NCBI GenBank assembly: GCA_934047225.1
Contig: OW203987.1
Span: 30,337,501 to 30,401,500 of the forward strand
DNA length: 64,000 bases
Direction of reading: 5' to 3'
Origin: Ypsolopha sequella
Lineage: Eukaryota; Arthropoda; Insecta; Lepidoptera; Ypsolophidae
This document shows positions 45,370 through 58,010 of the stretch, one piece after another. The notes under the pieces were generated by a model. It did no database searches. It worked only from the letters and a program-made list of their open reading frames with translations, and was not told where the DNA came from. A program made the translations under genes and the position numbers. How positions within the stretch are numbered: position 1 is the first letter of the stretch; every line of letters begins with the position of its first letter.

Positions 45370-45950
45370 ATGTTAATGTGTGAATACTCACTCAGGCGCT
45401 TGCAAAACTTCCTGCTCATACAAACCAAAATTATGTTAGCACGATCCTTAGTTCTTCCGATTATTGATTATGCTGACTCTGGCTCCCTTGACCGTACTGA
45501 AGAGCTTGATAACAAGCTAGAGCGCCTTCAGGACATGTGCATACGTTTATTCTTTGGCCTTTGCAAATATGACCCTGTCTCTGAATTTCGCTTACAGCTA
45601 AGTGGCTCCCGATTCATTTTCGTAGAAATACTCATGTCCTTTCTCTTCTCTTCAGTGTTCTTGATAATTCTTCTTCACCTATTTATCTACGGGAACGTGT
45701 TAGTTTCTTTTCTGATCGAGGCAGATTGCAACGCCCTGTCAACTAGAAAAATGTATGTATACCTACACAGAAAACTGGTTTTTACTCCGTATCTTTTTCA
45801 GTGCATGCTGCTTGACTATAGAATCGTTTACCTGTATCCGTTCAAAACGGCCGTACTCTGAATACTTTAAAATACTTTTAAAAGCTCACTACTTTATAGA
45901 TGGAGAGCTAGCGACCAAATCGGTCATGTGGCTTAAGCTGTATTGAAACT
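45370..45950 (+). pseudogene. Fragment of the LINE A family (post-RT region)
   Basis: RRLQNFLLIQTKIMLARSLV, LPIIDYAD, LDNKLERLQDMCIRLFFGLC and KYDPVSEFRLQL align with LQNFLPFKTKILLAQTLL, LPIIDYGD and so on in the LINE at 50486-51949. Frameshifts follow, with remains of the WLPI and YLRERVSFFSDRGRLQRP stretches. It is 5' truncated and decayed. Confidence 0.8.
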
Positions 45951-46239
45951 CCATTAGCTACTTCCCTGAACAACCTTTTCCGATAATCTTCGTGCTGGCA
46001 GGCCGCGGGCGGTGGGTGCGGGTGTAGTGGGGTAGGGAAAAAAATGAAAAAAAATGTGGGCTCAGCGACTTTAATTTTTATTTCAAATAATTGCTCTGTA
46101 CTCCCTGTGCACCCAAAAAAAAATTCAAATCGATCGGGTGGTGGGAAGGGGCTGCCAGCGTTAATTAAATATCCGGATATATCCCGGCTATACCTCCGCT
46201 ATATGTCCATTTAGGCACAAATTAAGCGGCATTCGTCAA

Positions 46240-46440
46240 TACAAGAGGGTTACAATAGCGATTGATACACACCGAGGGGCTTAAAAAGCGATACAAGAGC
46301 GATTTATACGTCGATCGGGGTCCACTAACTACCTTTAATTTCTATTTGCAATTTCGTCCATACAAGAGGGTTACAATAGCGATTTATACCCACTGAGGAG
46401 TCTAAACAGCGATACGAGAGCGAATTATACTTCTACCTTG
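46240..46440. repeat. Tandem duplication, 121-bp period
   Basis: ACAAGAGGGTTACAATAGCG at 46241 recurs at 46362, each followed by similar CGATACAAGAGCGA-type sequence. There are two diverged copies. The surrounding 45960-46970 shows no gene. Confidence 0.7.
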
Positions 46441-47120
46441 AATTTCTATATTTTGTGATTTGAGTCATGTTCCATCTACGATACGAGACGCAAATAAATT
46501 GGATGTAATTTTTTCCATGGTATAGTATTATGTGTGTTGTGAGTTAAATTCCCTTACGTAGATAATTTTACTGCTATTCTATATATAGTTTTCCACTTCG
46601 TTTTTAATATGCCTTCCTAATAATGTGAAATAAGATTGAAAATTAGAGAAATGTGCAAAGAGGTTAGGTTAGATATTTTGTTTATTTTTAAATTATCGGC
46701 TGCAAATGCAGCAATGTAGTACTCCCTTATTATTTTTAAAAATTCTTCCATTCTTTGTCGTTAATATCTGTAACTGTAACAAAACAATAATTTCGATGAA
46801 CCAATTCAACAAAATAAAAATAATAATGACGGAATATTTATTAGTAGTTTGTTACTTCTCTGAGAATTTTATACGTCGTTAGGACGTGTATGAGCCGTAG
46901 AAAGGGGGTGACTAAGTTTTAGAGCGATATAATAGCGGTGTATGTAGCCAAATTATGGCTTTAGTAGCAGTTGATCATAAAATTTTAGGGTACGGTAGCA
47001 AACATAATGATAATGATTTAAAATTAAATACACTGCAACAGCTTTTAATGTTTTTTGTTTTATTATAAATAGGTACTGATAGATATGATAATTTAAATAT
47101 AAATACTGTTATCTTAAGAT

Positions 47121-47259
47121 GTATTTTTGAATCGTTCGTAATCAATTCACGTGCGAAAATATATACCTGTCTCATCTTGCAAATGACAAGTTCTGATGTG
47201 CTGCGTGAGATGAGTATATACTTTCGCACGTAAATTGAAAACGAACGATTCAAAAATAC
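47121..47259. repeat. Foldback with ~50-bp arms
   Basis: The left arm 47121-47177 (GTATTTTTGAATCGTTCG, CACGTGCGAAAATATATAC) and right arm 47208-47259 are inverted with few mismatches and a ~30-bp loop. It may be a miniature element; no second copy was found. Confidence 0.75.
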
Positions 47260-47309
47260 GGCTCCTAGACCCAGCAACAGTTGAGTATCTTAATTAAAAT
47301 AAATAAAAA

Positions 47310-47388
47310 TTGATCATATCATATCATGTCATATCATACCATATCATATCTTATCTTATCTCCCGCACCGTACCGTACCAAACCATAC

Positions 47389-47456
<68 letters not shown>

Positions 47457-47481
47457 CCACCACCATCATCATCATCATCAA

Positions 47482-47526
<45 letters not shown>

Positions 47527-47535
47527 TATCATCAT
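47310..47535. repeat. Compound microsatellite ending in (ATC)n
   Basis: TCATA-type pentamers (47314-47360) grade into CCGTA and CCATA repeats and then about 45 CAT/ATC triplets (47387-47525) with a few CAC interruptions. Homopolymeric His, Ser and Asp frames over it are artefacts. Confidence 0.95.
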
Positions 47536-48604
47536 TATTTATCAAAATTATTTATTTATTAAAATAAAAAATATATATCAATTATAAATTATTTGGAGAG
47601 CGAATTTAACAATAAACATGAATTTCATTGATGAAGTGTGTACGGAACACTCAGGGCACGAGGCCTACTCGCACTTGACCGTCTTTTTATTAACTTCTTA
47701 CCATATTGTGTTAAAAGATGGCAGACATGTGCTGTCCGTGGTTTTAGGTTATAAAATCAGGAAGCAACACTCCCTATTTCTACTCTTGAAGCTAAAACAC
47801 CATTAGGTAATTGTAATCGCTGATACACGGCGATGTTACGTATAATAGAAATATAAATCGGTCTTGTGTCGCTGGTATAAAATGGCAAATTCTAACTGAA
47901 TCAGGAAAACGTAAACTCTAATAGACTACATTTAAGCATTCTGTAACTCTACGAGAGCATTTTAACTCAACTGTACGTGCTTAATTCTTATATTGGAGTT
48001 AGTAATATCGGATATACGGCTGCAATACATTGGCGTTGTAATTACACCTTTATATTTCCTGAGCATACTATTACTGCCTATTGGAGTTGTAAATAGCTAA
48101 AAAAGCATTTACTAACTCTCTCCTGCAGCTCAAAGCTTCAATAATTGCTGAGAACATTAGCTAACGCTTTTCTATGTCTTCAAGTAAATTTCACCGCTTT
48201 GATGACCCTCTTTTGCGTCCAAGAGGATTTACAGAAGAGAACAAAGCAGCTTGTGTGTTAGTTGGGTAGCAGCTGTCAGGTGTGCGGGAAGGTGGCTAAT
48301 GGATTCGTGCTGGGGGCTCAGTTGGTGATCACTGAACCTTGCTTATGGTCGCTAGCTGTGTCTCCGGTATGGGTTCGGGTGGTTGATTAGATGTCATTTT
48401 GTATAAATATAGATTTTACCTATCATTTTAATCGTTTATATATTGCTACATAAATTAAGTTAATCTATAATTTAGTTAATTATTTTATTACAAATATTTT
48501 TATAAGATTAATTTTGACTCGTAAAAAGTGTACAATGTATACCTACTTTACAAAATAAATTATTAAATATTTGAATTTGAAGATCTTGAGGTCCGGTATG
48601 TAAG

Positions 48605-49985
48605 CCGTTTTTTAAGACTTCGTGAGCCTGTGGTTCAGTGAAACAAGTTCGTAGACTCTTCGAGTACTGTAGTTGTGAATATCACTGCCTTTCTTAAATA
48701 GAGAGACATTCTCGTGCACGAATACCCCAACTGGGAGAATAACAATCGACGGTAACGTTAGGATACCTAGCTTTTTAAAGTGAAGTTTGGCTGATGTACA
48801 CTGCGGCACTTGTGCAATTGCTCGGACGGCCCTTTTCTGCATCTTAAAGACGCGCTCCCAGTTGGCAGCGCTCGCTCACAGTTCGGCGCTACTGCAGCAG
48901 CGAGTACACTGTCATGAAATTGCACATGCGTACCATGTCGTGAGTAGGGTCAACACCTACTGTCAGTGTACAAGAAGGTGTTGGCGTGAGGTACCATGCA
49001 AGCCGCCGCAGAGTGAAGCAGGCGCTACGCAGACGCGCGCATACCTTCTCGATGTGCGATCCCCTGGTGAGCCCGCAGTCTACCTCGAAAACAAGGATGT
49101 TGCTCGCCTCAACCTGCTCAATTTGGATGCCGTCCAATGAGACACTCAAGGACTTCATTGGTCGCCCCGAGATATCAAAATGGAGGAAGTGAGTTTTTTT
49201 GAGGTTGAGAACAAGACCGTTTATTCTAAAACACAGTGACAGACTTGAAGCTGTCTCGTGTAAACGACCACAACGCCCACCACGTCATCGGCACATAAAT
49301 ATTTCGCTGTACGGTATGGGCTCAGGAAGATGATTAAGAATCAACGAAAAAAGAATGTTTGAAACTGATGAACCCTGAGCCACACGCATGGATTTTGTCA
49401 TTACAACGATCTTACTCTGCCGTGGTCGCCAGCCACAACCTGTGACCTGTTTTTGAGGAAGTTAGTCAGTAGGGCATGAGATAAGCCTTTTATTCCATAA
49501 GGCGAATTTTAGATGCCAGAATGTTGTGGTCGGTGACATTGAATGCTTTAGAGAGATTGAAAATGAGCACTGCGACTTGTTACTTCTTCTTCCGAGTCTC
49601 GACAACGTCCTGCGCGAACATAGTTGTGGAGCGACCCTCGCGGTAGGCGTACTGCCGCTGCAACAGCTGCGCTGCCGTCAAAGTTAGGGTACTTCGTAAG
49701 TCGAGAGCTAATTCCATATTAAAACACCTTTGACACTGTCGGGATTTCTTACCTACTTCCCTTTCCCTTGAACAGTGGGGCAATCTATCTCTGTTTAAGC
49801 GAACATGGGTATATGCCGGATAGGATGCAACTGTTATAGAGTTCAGCTAAAACGTGAGAGAGTTGAGTTGCGACATCTTCAATAGAGACGTCGTAAACGT
49901 CTTTTGTCGGTTTCAATTGAATCTTTGTTGTGATGATTCGGTAGACCTCAAAAGCAGTAAATAGCCGCAGACGCAGCAATCGGTC
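48605..49985 (-). pseudogene. Decayed non-LTR retrotransposon ORF2 (LINE B)
   Basis: From right to left on the minus strand: VATQLSHVLAELYNSCILSG with YP next to it, YAYREGRSTTMFAQDVVE, NLSKAFNVTDHNIL-type motif A region, HIEKVCARLRSACFTLRRLA, and KRAVRAIAQ, HFKKLGILTLPSI near the C-terminus. The order is that of a Jockey-superfamily ORF2. Many stops and frame breaks; it lies immediately upstream of LINE A in the same orientation but is a different family. Confidence 0.75.
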
Positions 49986-50124
49986 CGCAGGCGGGCGGTT
50001 AATTTATTTATGCGTAATGTAAATGTACGTTGCGTATAAATAAATAAATAAACAATTAAATATTGCTGGTGACACTTTTGGTGCTTCATAAAAAAATAAA
50101 AACATTCTGCAAGAGGGGAGAGGA

Positions 50125-50485
50125 TACTTTATTCTTTATTCTTTATTGTACACACATATACAGAAACAGGGATACATTACATTTAAACAATGTGCACATT
50201 GGCGTGCTTATCTCTAAGAAGAGATTTCTTCCAGCAAAACCAACAGGAAATAACAAACAAAAAAAAAATAATAATTTAAACGAGTAATCATACAAGTGCA
50301 CAAGGAGATTGATGCAAATTAAAAATATAAATATATATAACATAAAAATAGCAATAATATAGTATTCAAATACTTACTATAAATACACACTATAAAATAC
50401 AAATACAAAATATATATATATATATATATATATTTTATTATAGAATACATAAATATTGATATATATATAATATTATATTTACCTA
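50125..50485 (-). mobile_element. LINE A 3' region with AATAAAG tail
   Basis: After the stop of LINE A (read leftwards) follows an AT-rich stretch including a (TA)n run at 50409-50433. It ends in a short CTTTATT repeat at about 50128-50150, an AATAAAG-type microsatellite tail as in CR1/Daphne-like LINEs. Confidence 0.55.
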
Positions 50486-51976
50486 TTAAGACAGCGAGAG
50501 GTAATGTTCTTTCAGCTTTTTCTTAAAGGAAATTATAATACGCAAGTCTCGAATGCTATGTGGAAGAGCATTCCACAGTCTGATAGATTCAACATTAAAA
50601 GAGTTGCCATAAGCACAAGTATTATGTGCAGGAGTTTTAAGGAGGGAGGAAGTCCCAGAACGCAAGGGTCTATCTCTAGAGATTAAGAACTCAAAACGTT
50701 CGCGAAGATAAGGCGGAGAAAGTGGATTCCTAATGATATTAAATAGAAGGGACAAAATACGCACATTACGGCGGTGACGAATAGGTAACCACTTTAATTC
50801 CTTACGAAAGTGAGAAACGCGATCAAATTTGCGAAGACCATAGATGAAGCGGATAGCTAAATTCTGAAGACGTTCAAGTTTATTTAATAACACCTCAGTG
50901 TCATCGATGAGACAAACATCACCATAATCAATGATGGGAAGAAGAAGGGTCTGGGCAAGTAAGATTTTTGTTTTAAAGGGCAGAAAATTCTGGAGTTGCT
51001 TTAGGGAGTGAAATGCGCCATGTACTCTCCTGCTAGTCTCATTAACATGTGGTACCCAAGCCAAATTACTGTCGAGTATTACCCCTAAGTTTTTGGCTTT
51101 GTCAGAAAAGGCGATTGGTGACCCGTTAAACATTACTGAAGGAACGTTGCCGAGAATATTCAGCCAATACTTACTGCCTAACAGCATTGCTTGTGACTTA
51201 CTGGGATTTACGAGGAGACCATGAGATTTAGCCCAGAGATGTATATTATCTAGGTCGTCATTCATTTCCTGAATGGCAGATTCCACATCCTCAACAAGAA
51301 AATGGCGATAGAGCTGCAAATCGTCTTCATAGAGATGGTAGCGAGAAGATAATGATTCGGTGATAGAGTTAATAAAAATTGAAAACAGGAGAGGTGACAG
51401 GACGCCACCTTGCAGAACACCAGCAGTAAGCTCACACCATTCAGATGATACTTCATCAGAACGAATGCACTGCTGGCGACACCGTAAATATGAATCAAAC
51501 CATTCTGTTACTAGAGGAGATACGTTAAGAGAGCGAAGGATCTCCAGGAGAATATCAAAATCAACACAGTTAAAAGCACTACTGAAGTCAAGCAAAGTTA
51601 GCACCGTAACTTGTTTGTTATCGATTGCAAATCGTATATCATCAGTGACCTTCAGCAGTGCAGTAACAGTACTGTACCCAGGACGGAATCCGGACTGGAA
51701 GGGATTAAGTAGGTTGTTCCGGGATAAGAAGGACGATAATTGTAAATGTACTAGAGATTCAAGTACCTTAGAGAGGATGGGTAGAATGGAAATGGGACGA
51801 TATTCTGAGAAGGAACTAGGATTGGATTTCTTAGGTAAAGGGATGACATGTGCACGTTTCCATGCCGTAGGAAAAGAGCAAGTTACGAGGGAGTGATTCA
51901 AGATGTGAGCGATGGTAGGAACAAGTTCATCGAGAATTGAGAGGAGCATTTGTGAACAGACCTGGTCATCGCCTAC
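50486..51976 (-). pseudogene. LINE A reverse transcriptase, long open part
   Basis: 487 codons are open from ATG at 51949 to the stop at 50486, but this ATG is internal: the frame continues upstream to 51977, where an LTR interrupts it. The RT order is PLPKKSNPSSFSEYRPIS, GFRPGYSTVTALLKVTDDI, LLDFSSAFNCVD (motif A), GVLQGGVLSPLLFSIF (motif B; canonical GVPQGS changed at two places) and YEDD (residues 207-210; canonical YADD). Then come NLGVILDSNL, LPIIDYGD and a WNALP-containing C-terminus. It fits the Jockey/CR1 group. The altered motifs suggest it is inactive although the frame is still long. Confidence 0.85.
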
Positions 51977-52389
51977 TGTTCACGCCACAGCGTGACGGAT
52001 CCGCACGCGCATGTGGATGACTAATTTCGCAACGCAGCGGCTGGCGCCAAATCGACTCGCGCGCTGGGCGCTGGCTCGTTCGTTCTGTTCCGCGCGAGAC
52101 GTCTCCCGAAACACACGTGTGCACACTCGCGCCGCCGACGCAACAAATCTCGCGTATCTTGTGCTAATACCAGTGTTGTGTTCAAACTACTCCACAAACC
52201 AAGACATCCTGCACATCCCTGCCCAAGGCGCCAGCTCGATCAGCCCAACAAGGAGGGACGCCACGCGGCGCATTCGTCGGCCCATCCACAATCATCATCA
52301 AAGGTCAGTTCACTCACAATCTTTTCCAATCTGTCTGCTCACATCCTCAAATCCCGTCTGCTCTGCATTCCTGTAACCTCGCGGTTACA
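51977..52389. mobile_element. Solo LTR, 413 bp, in LINE A
   Basis: It starts TGTTCACGCC and ends GCGGTTACA (TG...CA, TGT/ACA inverted ends). It is flanked on both sides by CCTAC (51972-51976 and 52390-52394), a perfect 5-bp target duplication. It is much more GC-rich than the surroundings. Removing it and one CCTAC restores the LINE A frame (SSKAVG joined to DDQVCSQML). The 5-bp duplication fits Gypsy, Copia or BEL/Pao. The 121-codon plus-strand frame inside it is a by-product. Confidence 0.85.
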
Positions 52390-52394
52390 CCTAC

Positions 52395-52640
52395 AGCTTT
52401 AGAGGAAATGGAAAGGATAGCTTTCTTCACGTCACTCAAAGATACAGATTCAAATTAGAAGGAAACGCAGTTGGGTTTAGGCTTGTCGGCTATGTTACGA
52501 AGCGTGATATATTTGATGTTGTCTTCTAATGTGACAGGAGTAGAGGAGAAGTGCTTATTAAGTGCATTGAAGTCAATGTTGTAAGTTGTAGATTCAGGAG
52601 ATTTTCCGATCCCAAGCGTTTTTAAAAATTTTTTGAGTGG
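52395..52640 (-). pseudogene. LINE A upstream part beyond the LTR
   Basis: Minus-strand reading: a KKFLKTLGIGKSPEST-type start, DFNALNKHFSSTPVT, a stop within CVSF, and VSLSDVKKAILSISSKAVG, which abuts the LTR. This is the region just before the RT domain of the same LINE. The 5' part of the element is absent. Confidence 0.75.
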
Positions 52641-53980
52641 TGGAGATAGATTTCAATAAAAAGATGTTCTGCAAAACCCGAATATTGACTATGGGACTGA
52701 TTTATGATTTTGCAAGGAATGTCGGCTCGAAGATAAATTGCAACTTGATACTGTACAGTCCCACGTACCCACTTCCCAAATTTTAAAGTCTGGATACTAA
52801 GTTCTTACCTAAATGTCCAGAAATATCATTTAGGAATACCAAAATAAAATTATTCGTACAGGAAAAACGGCCAGGCAAACTTAAAGCAAACTAAGGGATT
52901 TCATTACAAGTTGGTCAAGGCCACAATAATACATTGGTTGCGAAGGAAAAAACTACCCCCGAATGCGCCCCTAAAATCGGTCTGACTAAATAAATGGTCA
53001 GATCAACTCGCAAATGTTGTACTAGCTATACTTATCTAGTGTTAGGTAACGTATTGAACAAAGTTTGATGCTGGCATTACATAAGATATTTTGAGTTGAA
53101 AAAAGCCCCACTTTTTTTCATGACTGTACACAACCTGCCAAGTTTTGCCAAGATCTGAATGCTTTTTTAGAAGTATTTTTATGTCCTTCTTTACAGAGTA
53201 ACTGTGTCATGCTAGTACCCGATGAAATATAATTACCCCCATTAAACCTTCGGTCTACAATACTAATAAGCAAATAACCCATTTCATTTGAAATTTTACA
53301 AAAATATTCAAGGTGCAGTTACGACTTTCTTACTTATTTGTTATAAACCGGCTCTATGTGGTCGGCTCTAAGTTTTCTTCTCCGTTGGCTTATTGCTTCA
53401 TGTTCATTATTACACTACATGCATTTGATGAAATTTTGACGTACGTAGTGTTTACCCTTGTACAAATCTTTACTAATAATTTAGACGCATTCTATTCCCT
53501 TGTCAGTACAAGATGTCACTTTTGCTACAGCAAGTAATTAATAGTCCCTTGTTACAGTAAGTTACAGGCTTGCAAACTTGATGATATCAAAGTTATTATC
53601 TAATTTACAACGTTAAGGTCTATATTTGCTTGTTTTGGTGGAATGTTTAATTTTACAACGCTTTTACACAGAATTCTGTTCGAAATTGTACAAGCGTTGG
53701 CTGCGTTTCATATTGTTACGTTGTTATCGGAGCTTCAAAGAAGGAGTAAATTTAAATAGAAGAAATTTGAATACAGGAAGAATTTTAATTAATAAATATA
53801 TTTATCTATTACCATACTACAATAACATGATTACAGCATCAAAAGCAATTTTATCTTGTAATAAATGTCTATGTTTGAACACTTGGCGATTTATTCATCG
53901 CAAGGAGATATAAATAACATTATATCATTGCAGTATAGAAACGCAGAAAGAAAAGTAAATCTGGATGTGTGAGGAACTCT
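52641..53980. other. Intergenic, no supported feature
   Basis: AT-rich; short open frames at 53313-53537 and 53626-53913 have no recognisable motifs or gene context. Confidence 0.5.
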
Positions 53981-53984
53981 GAAT

Positions 53985-54062
53985 CGGGATCCGAGCCATT
54001 CCGAGCCCGGGATCTCCCACTTACCGGGAGATTACGCTCGCACTACTAGACCGCATCTTGTG
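53985..54062 (-). mobile_element. Possible tRNA-like SINE head
   Basis: Reversed: GATGCGGTCTAGTAGTGCGA (box-A-like) and, after a CTCCCGGTAAGTGGGAG stem, CCCGGGCTCGGAAT in the box B place. Box B departs from GGTTCGANTCC, so a functional tRNA is unlikely. Confidence 0.35.
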
Positions 54063-54369
54063 CTTAAGATCTACAATACATAAATAAAATACCAGCCAAT
54101 ATACGTGACATCGGCGACAGTAAAAAACATAGAAGATGAATTTCTAACAAAGTATCATTTGAAAATAGAATTACAGACTGGATAGGGAAAAAGAAAATAG
54201 CCCAGCCGTAATTGGCTGACTCAAAGACACACTGAACGCTACCGGAGCCGTCGCGTCGCTATACAAAGTTGTACATGAGCCTAGAGCATGAACAACGCCA
54301 GAATTTCGAGGATTCGTTTGAAAAAATTCGGACTCCTTGTTTTGAAAGAAATATATTTGATTTAGTAAT

Positions 54370-54780
54370 CTTTTATCTATGGATTCTACTTATAAACAAT
54401 GTATTAAGATTTATACATTTGTCAAAAAAAAAACCCACCCTCTTTTTTTTGGTTTTCAATTATTTCGTTACAAGAACGCGGTTAAGAGATTTCATAAAAT
54501 AGGTACCTAATAGAAATATGAAAGTATTCTACTAAAATCCAATGTTTTTTTCCCTACAAAATATTTCAGTATTAGCTAAAAACACACCAATTTGTTGTTT
54601 CGCTGCGTGATCATTACCTAGTATTACGCGTCTGAGAAAAAGAGGCCCATGAGCCAACATATAATCACCTTTATCAAAAGCAAATAATGTGTTTGCCATT
54701 AGACTTATTATGCTGGACGGGTAATAAAAACAATTGCTAGGGTAGGCCATCCTCTTAACACACTATATCGTGGGGTCATT
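54370..54780 (-). repeat. Dispersed repeat family A, copy 3
   Basis: Reverse complement of 8044-8440 with good co-linearity, including the GGCCATCCTCTTAA end. It has no coding capacity. Confidence 0.7.
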
Positions 54781-55790
54781 TATAGCTCTAATCACATTTC
54801 TTTTTTTTCTTCGTTAACTGCGTAACATCATTAATTTATCGAGTTTAAAACACTACTTCTTGACAAAGCTAATGCTTGTTTAACAGACCAAATTCGGTAA
54901 TCTCATTATGATAGCTAGATTTCTCCTCATTTGATAGCCTGGTATTGTTTGATGAAATTTCATGCGTTTAAGAACCTGGTGCAGGACGACGTCAACTCCG
55001 ATACAAAGCGAGACGTATTGCGACCATAAAGCGCATATTTGCCTGGCTAATCTAAACAAGCGCCTCATGCTTTGCCCCACGCCGTTCGAACTGTGCTGAG
55101 CGGGTCTCGCCCTTTGCGTTGGAAATAATTATTATTTCCGACTACCTTAATTATGCCTCGATTACTTGTTATTTTTATTCTGTTTTAATTCATTAGATTA
55201 TTGATGATACTTCCAAGTGGTGTTTGTGCTTCCTTTGCTTGTTAAATGTTCATAAGTTACTTAACGAAGCCTTGTAAAAGTACTCGATTTTTGGGTGAAA
55301 ACCCACTATTTTAAATATTTTTCTGGTCTTCAACGCGATGTTTGTGAAAAAATCAGGGATATACACCACTTCATATTGACCGTCTAAATGAAAGCCTAGA
55401 ATTTATTTGATTGAATTGTTCCCCTTTCGCGAGTTATTATGGTTTTTATATTTGTATGAAGTAATATTCGGAGCGGGTTCTTAAGTTGTTTAGTTGTAGT
55501 TATTTTATATATTTTTTGCATGCTGTAATAGGCAGAACACGGCAGAACAGTACCTGCTATAACTTCTACGATTACTGGAAACTTTGCGGTGGCAACATAC
55601 ACAATACATAGGTTATAAGGTTTTGTTGAATAAGTATTGAGTGAATTTTGAATTTAAATGTTCTGTTTCGATTAATTAGAAAAAGGCGGGTTATTCATAA
55701 TCCGGCTGCGAAACCTCTCTTAACCAAATTTGATTTAAGGTAACATGTCACCTTAAATAAACTGCAAAGCATTTTCATGTAACCCAATAC

Positions 55791-56053
55791 ACAACGTGTA
55801 AGAGAAAGGTGTAACCATATTTGAAGAGCTTATTCAGTCAACGGTTTAGACTCATTTTTACTATGTAACAAAACCAGTATCTCAAAAAAAAATTAACTGT
55901 TTCATAGAAAAATGCAATGCCACTCGGCCAAAATGAATGGAAGGGTAGATTTTTTTTTTTAGTTTTCATGGTTGGCTTAATAGTCAAAGTTGTTCTATAT
56001 CATTGAATTAATAAGCTCTTCAAATATGGTTACACCTTTCTGTTACACGTTGT
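55791..56053. mobile_element. Family H miniature element, 41-bp inverted ends
   Basis: The left arm 55791-55831 (ACAACGTGTAAGAGAAAGGT, GTAACCATATTTGAAGAGCT) and right arm 56013-56053 are inverted with one mismatch. Bases TA adjoin both ends, compatible with Tc1/mariner-type duplication. A second end lies at 35296-35334. Confidence 0.8.
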
Positions 56054-56339
56054 ATATATCACGGGTAATGTAAGATAAATTGGTGAACCTAAGTTACTTG
56101 GGTAAGGTTAAAATTATCCAAGCACTTTGGGTAAAGTCCGAAAATTTCGAGTTTACCCGTATAAACCTAGGTTTACAAACTCAATCTCTCGTCATCGTAC
56201 CTATTTTTGACTCGTTTCGTTTTTTACTTCCATATTTTTAACATTACTCAACTAGTGATGGGTACACCTGGATGTATCTTGGTAAACGTTGAATTTTCAA
56301 ACTTTACCCAAGGAGCTTGGTAATTTTAAGTTTACCCGG

Positions 56340-56965
56340 GTGAAACTCTGTCTGTCTGTCCGCGGCTTAGCTTAGAGACTATTAGTACTAGAAAGCTGTA
56401 GTTTGGCATGCGTATACATATTTATTACGCCAATAAAGTGGTACAGTAAAATTTTGAAAAACATTTTTTTTTAGGTAACCTCCCCTACACGTAAAGTGGG
56501 GATGATTTTTTTTTCTCGTCTATCCCCTAGTGTGTGGTGTCGTTGAATAGGTAATTTAAAATAATTGGGGGTGTGAAAAGACAAGTTTTCGATACAGGGT
56601 TTCGATTGCGAAATATTAAACTTAAAAGTGTTAATTTTTGTTAGAGTCAAGTATGCCCCCCCTGCCAGCAAAACGGTTGTATTTGGAGACGTGAAAAAAA
56701 TCATGGCAGTAGTATACATAACGAAATTAAAAGTAAAACTATCACAGCTAAGAAGGCTTTACAAGTTAACGAGTACAGATCGTGCCAAATTTTTAGTCCC
56801 CTCTAAGCACGGGGCGATTCGCATCAGCAGGAACAAAATGTATGGGCTGTTCTTGGGAAGAGCAACTTTCGAGCAGACTAGAAGTTTGGCGCGATCTGTA
56901 TTATTATAGATAATGGTACGAAACCCTTTGTGCGCGAGTCGAACTCGCACTTGACCGGTTTTTCT
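56340..56965 (+). repeat. Repeat family C, copy 2
   Basis: Co-linear with 26700-27540: the CTGTCTGTCC start, GAGACTATTAGTACTA, CCCCTAGTGTGTGGTGTCGT, TTTGGAGACGTGAAAAAAAT, GGAACAAAATGTATGGG, and a CGAACTCGCACTTGACCGG end followed by T's. The two open frames of copy 1 are present in equivalent positions (56628-56909 plus; 56471-56719 minus). Confidence 0.7.
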
Positions 56966-57789
56966 GGAATAACTCGTAACATATATACCCCTCACTCCAC
57001 TTCGTTTAGCTTTTGGAGTTTGATAATTTGGCTCTCAAAATTCAAACTCTTACATTTGTGATATTTGCTTAGGATGAGGGTTTCTTTGATTTAAATTTCA
57101 CGGTCAAGTAACTATTCTAGACAAACAGGTAATTCAATTTGATCGCGTTTCTTTCAAAAAACACAATGAGGGTTTTCAGAATAAGATTTATTTAATTATT
57201 TAAAATTAATATGATAATAATGCCTTCAAATTTTTAAGTGTGTTCATTCAATTATCTATTTAATGAGATATATATTTTTTAATGAAATGAGCTTTTAGCA
57301 AAGTCTAAAAGAAACACAAATGCTGAAATCAAAGCGCTCAGTTTGTATATGTTATCGTGTTTTAATACAAAAACTGGTCATGTGCGAGTCACTTGTGCGA
57401 CTCGCGTCCCTAGTGTTTCGTATTTCGTCAGTTTTGGGGAAAGTCAGGAAAATGGTATTAAAAATCTTGCGCATAACTGTTAAATATATTTGAGGCAACT
57501 TATTGGGATACCAACATTTTTTTTGTCGGCCAGTAACCATTCGTACATATATCGATTGGCAATCAAAAATAAAACATAATATATATGAGTTTGATTATTG
57601 AAAGCTGTGCGGCAATGAGACTTTTTCCATGTTGAAATATGAGTAGCAACGCCGGATTTGTGTTCAAGCGAACTGCAGTTGTCGGTAGTAGGCAACAAAT
57701 CTAGGTCATACCATTGTGATGTGCATTGTGATACATTCTACACGAAGCAACAAGTGCATCAATATTAAGTATATCTCCGAATATTCATC

Positions 57790-58010
57790 ATTTGTTTAAG
57801 AGCTTAGCTCTTCTCAGTACCTAAAGCATCTTCGCCAAAATTAATTCCTTGAGTTCTCTTGAGTGACTCTTGCCTTAAAATAGTCACTGAACTTGATCCT
57901 TGGTTTGCCTCCTTCTTTTTTCCCTTCCATTTTACCCTCGACTATAACTTTAATGATAGGATCATCATGGCTAAGTAGGTGCCCAAATATTTTTAATTTC
58001 TGAATAAATT
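57790..58010 (-). pseudogene. LINE ORF2 C-terminal fragment
   Basis: Minus-strand reading gives KIFGHLLSHDDPIIKVIVEG, then KMEGKKEGGKPRIKFSDYFK and ARVTQENS. This resembles the GHVLRHD... EGK..G.RGRGRPR end of LINE proteins. Fragment only. Confidence 0.5.

Noticed and set aside
47326..47562. Poly-His, poly-Ser and poly-Asp proteins
   Set aside because: Translation of an (ATC)n microsatellite.
52011..52376. 121-codon GC-rich frame
   Set aside because: Lies wholly inside the solo LTR; no known family.
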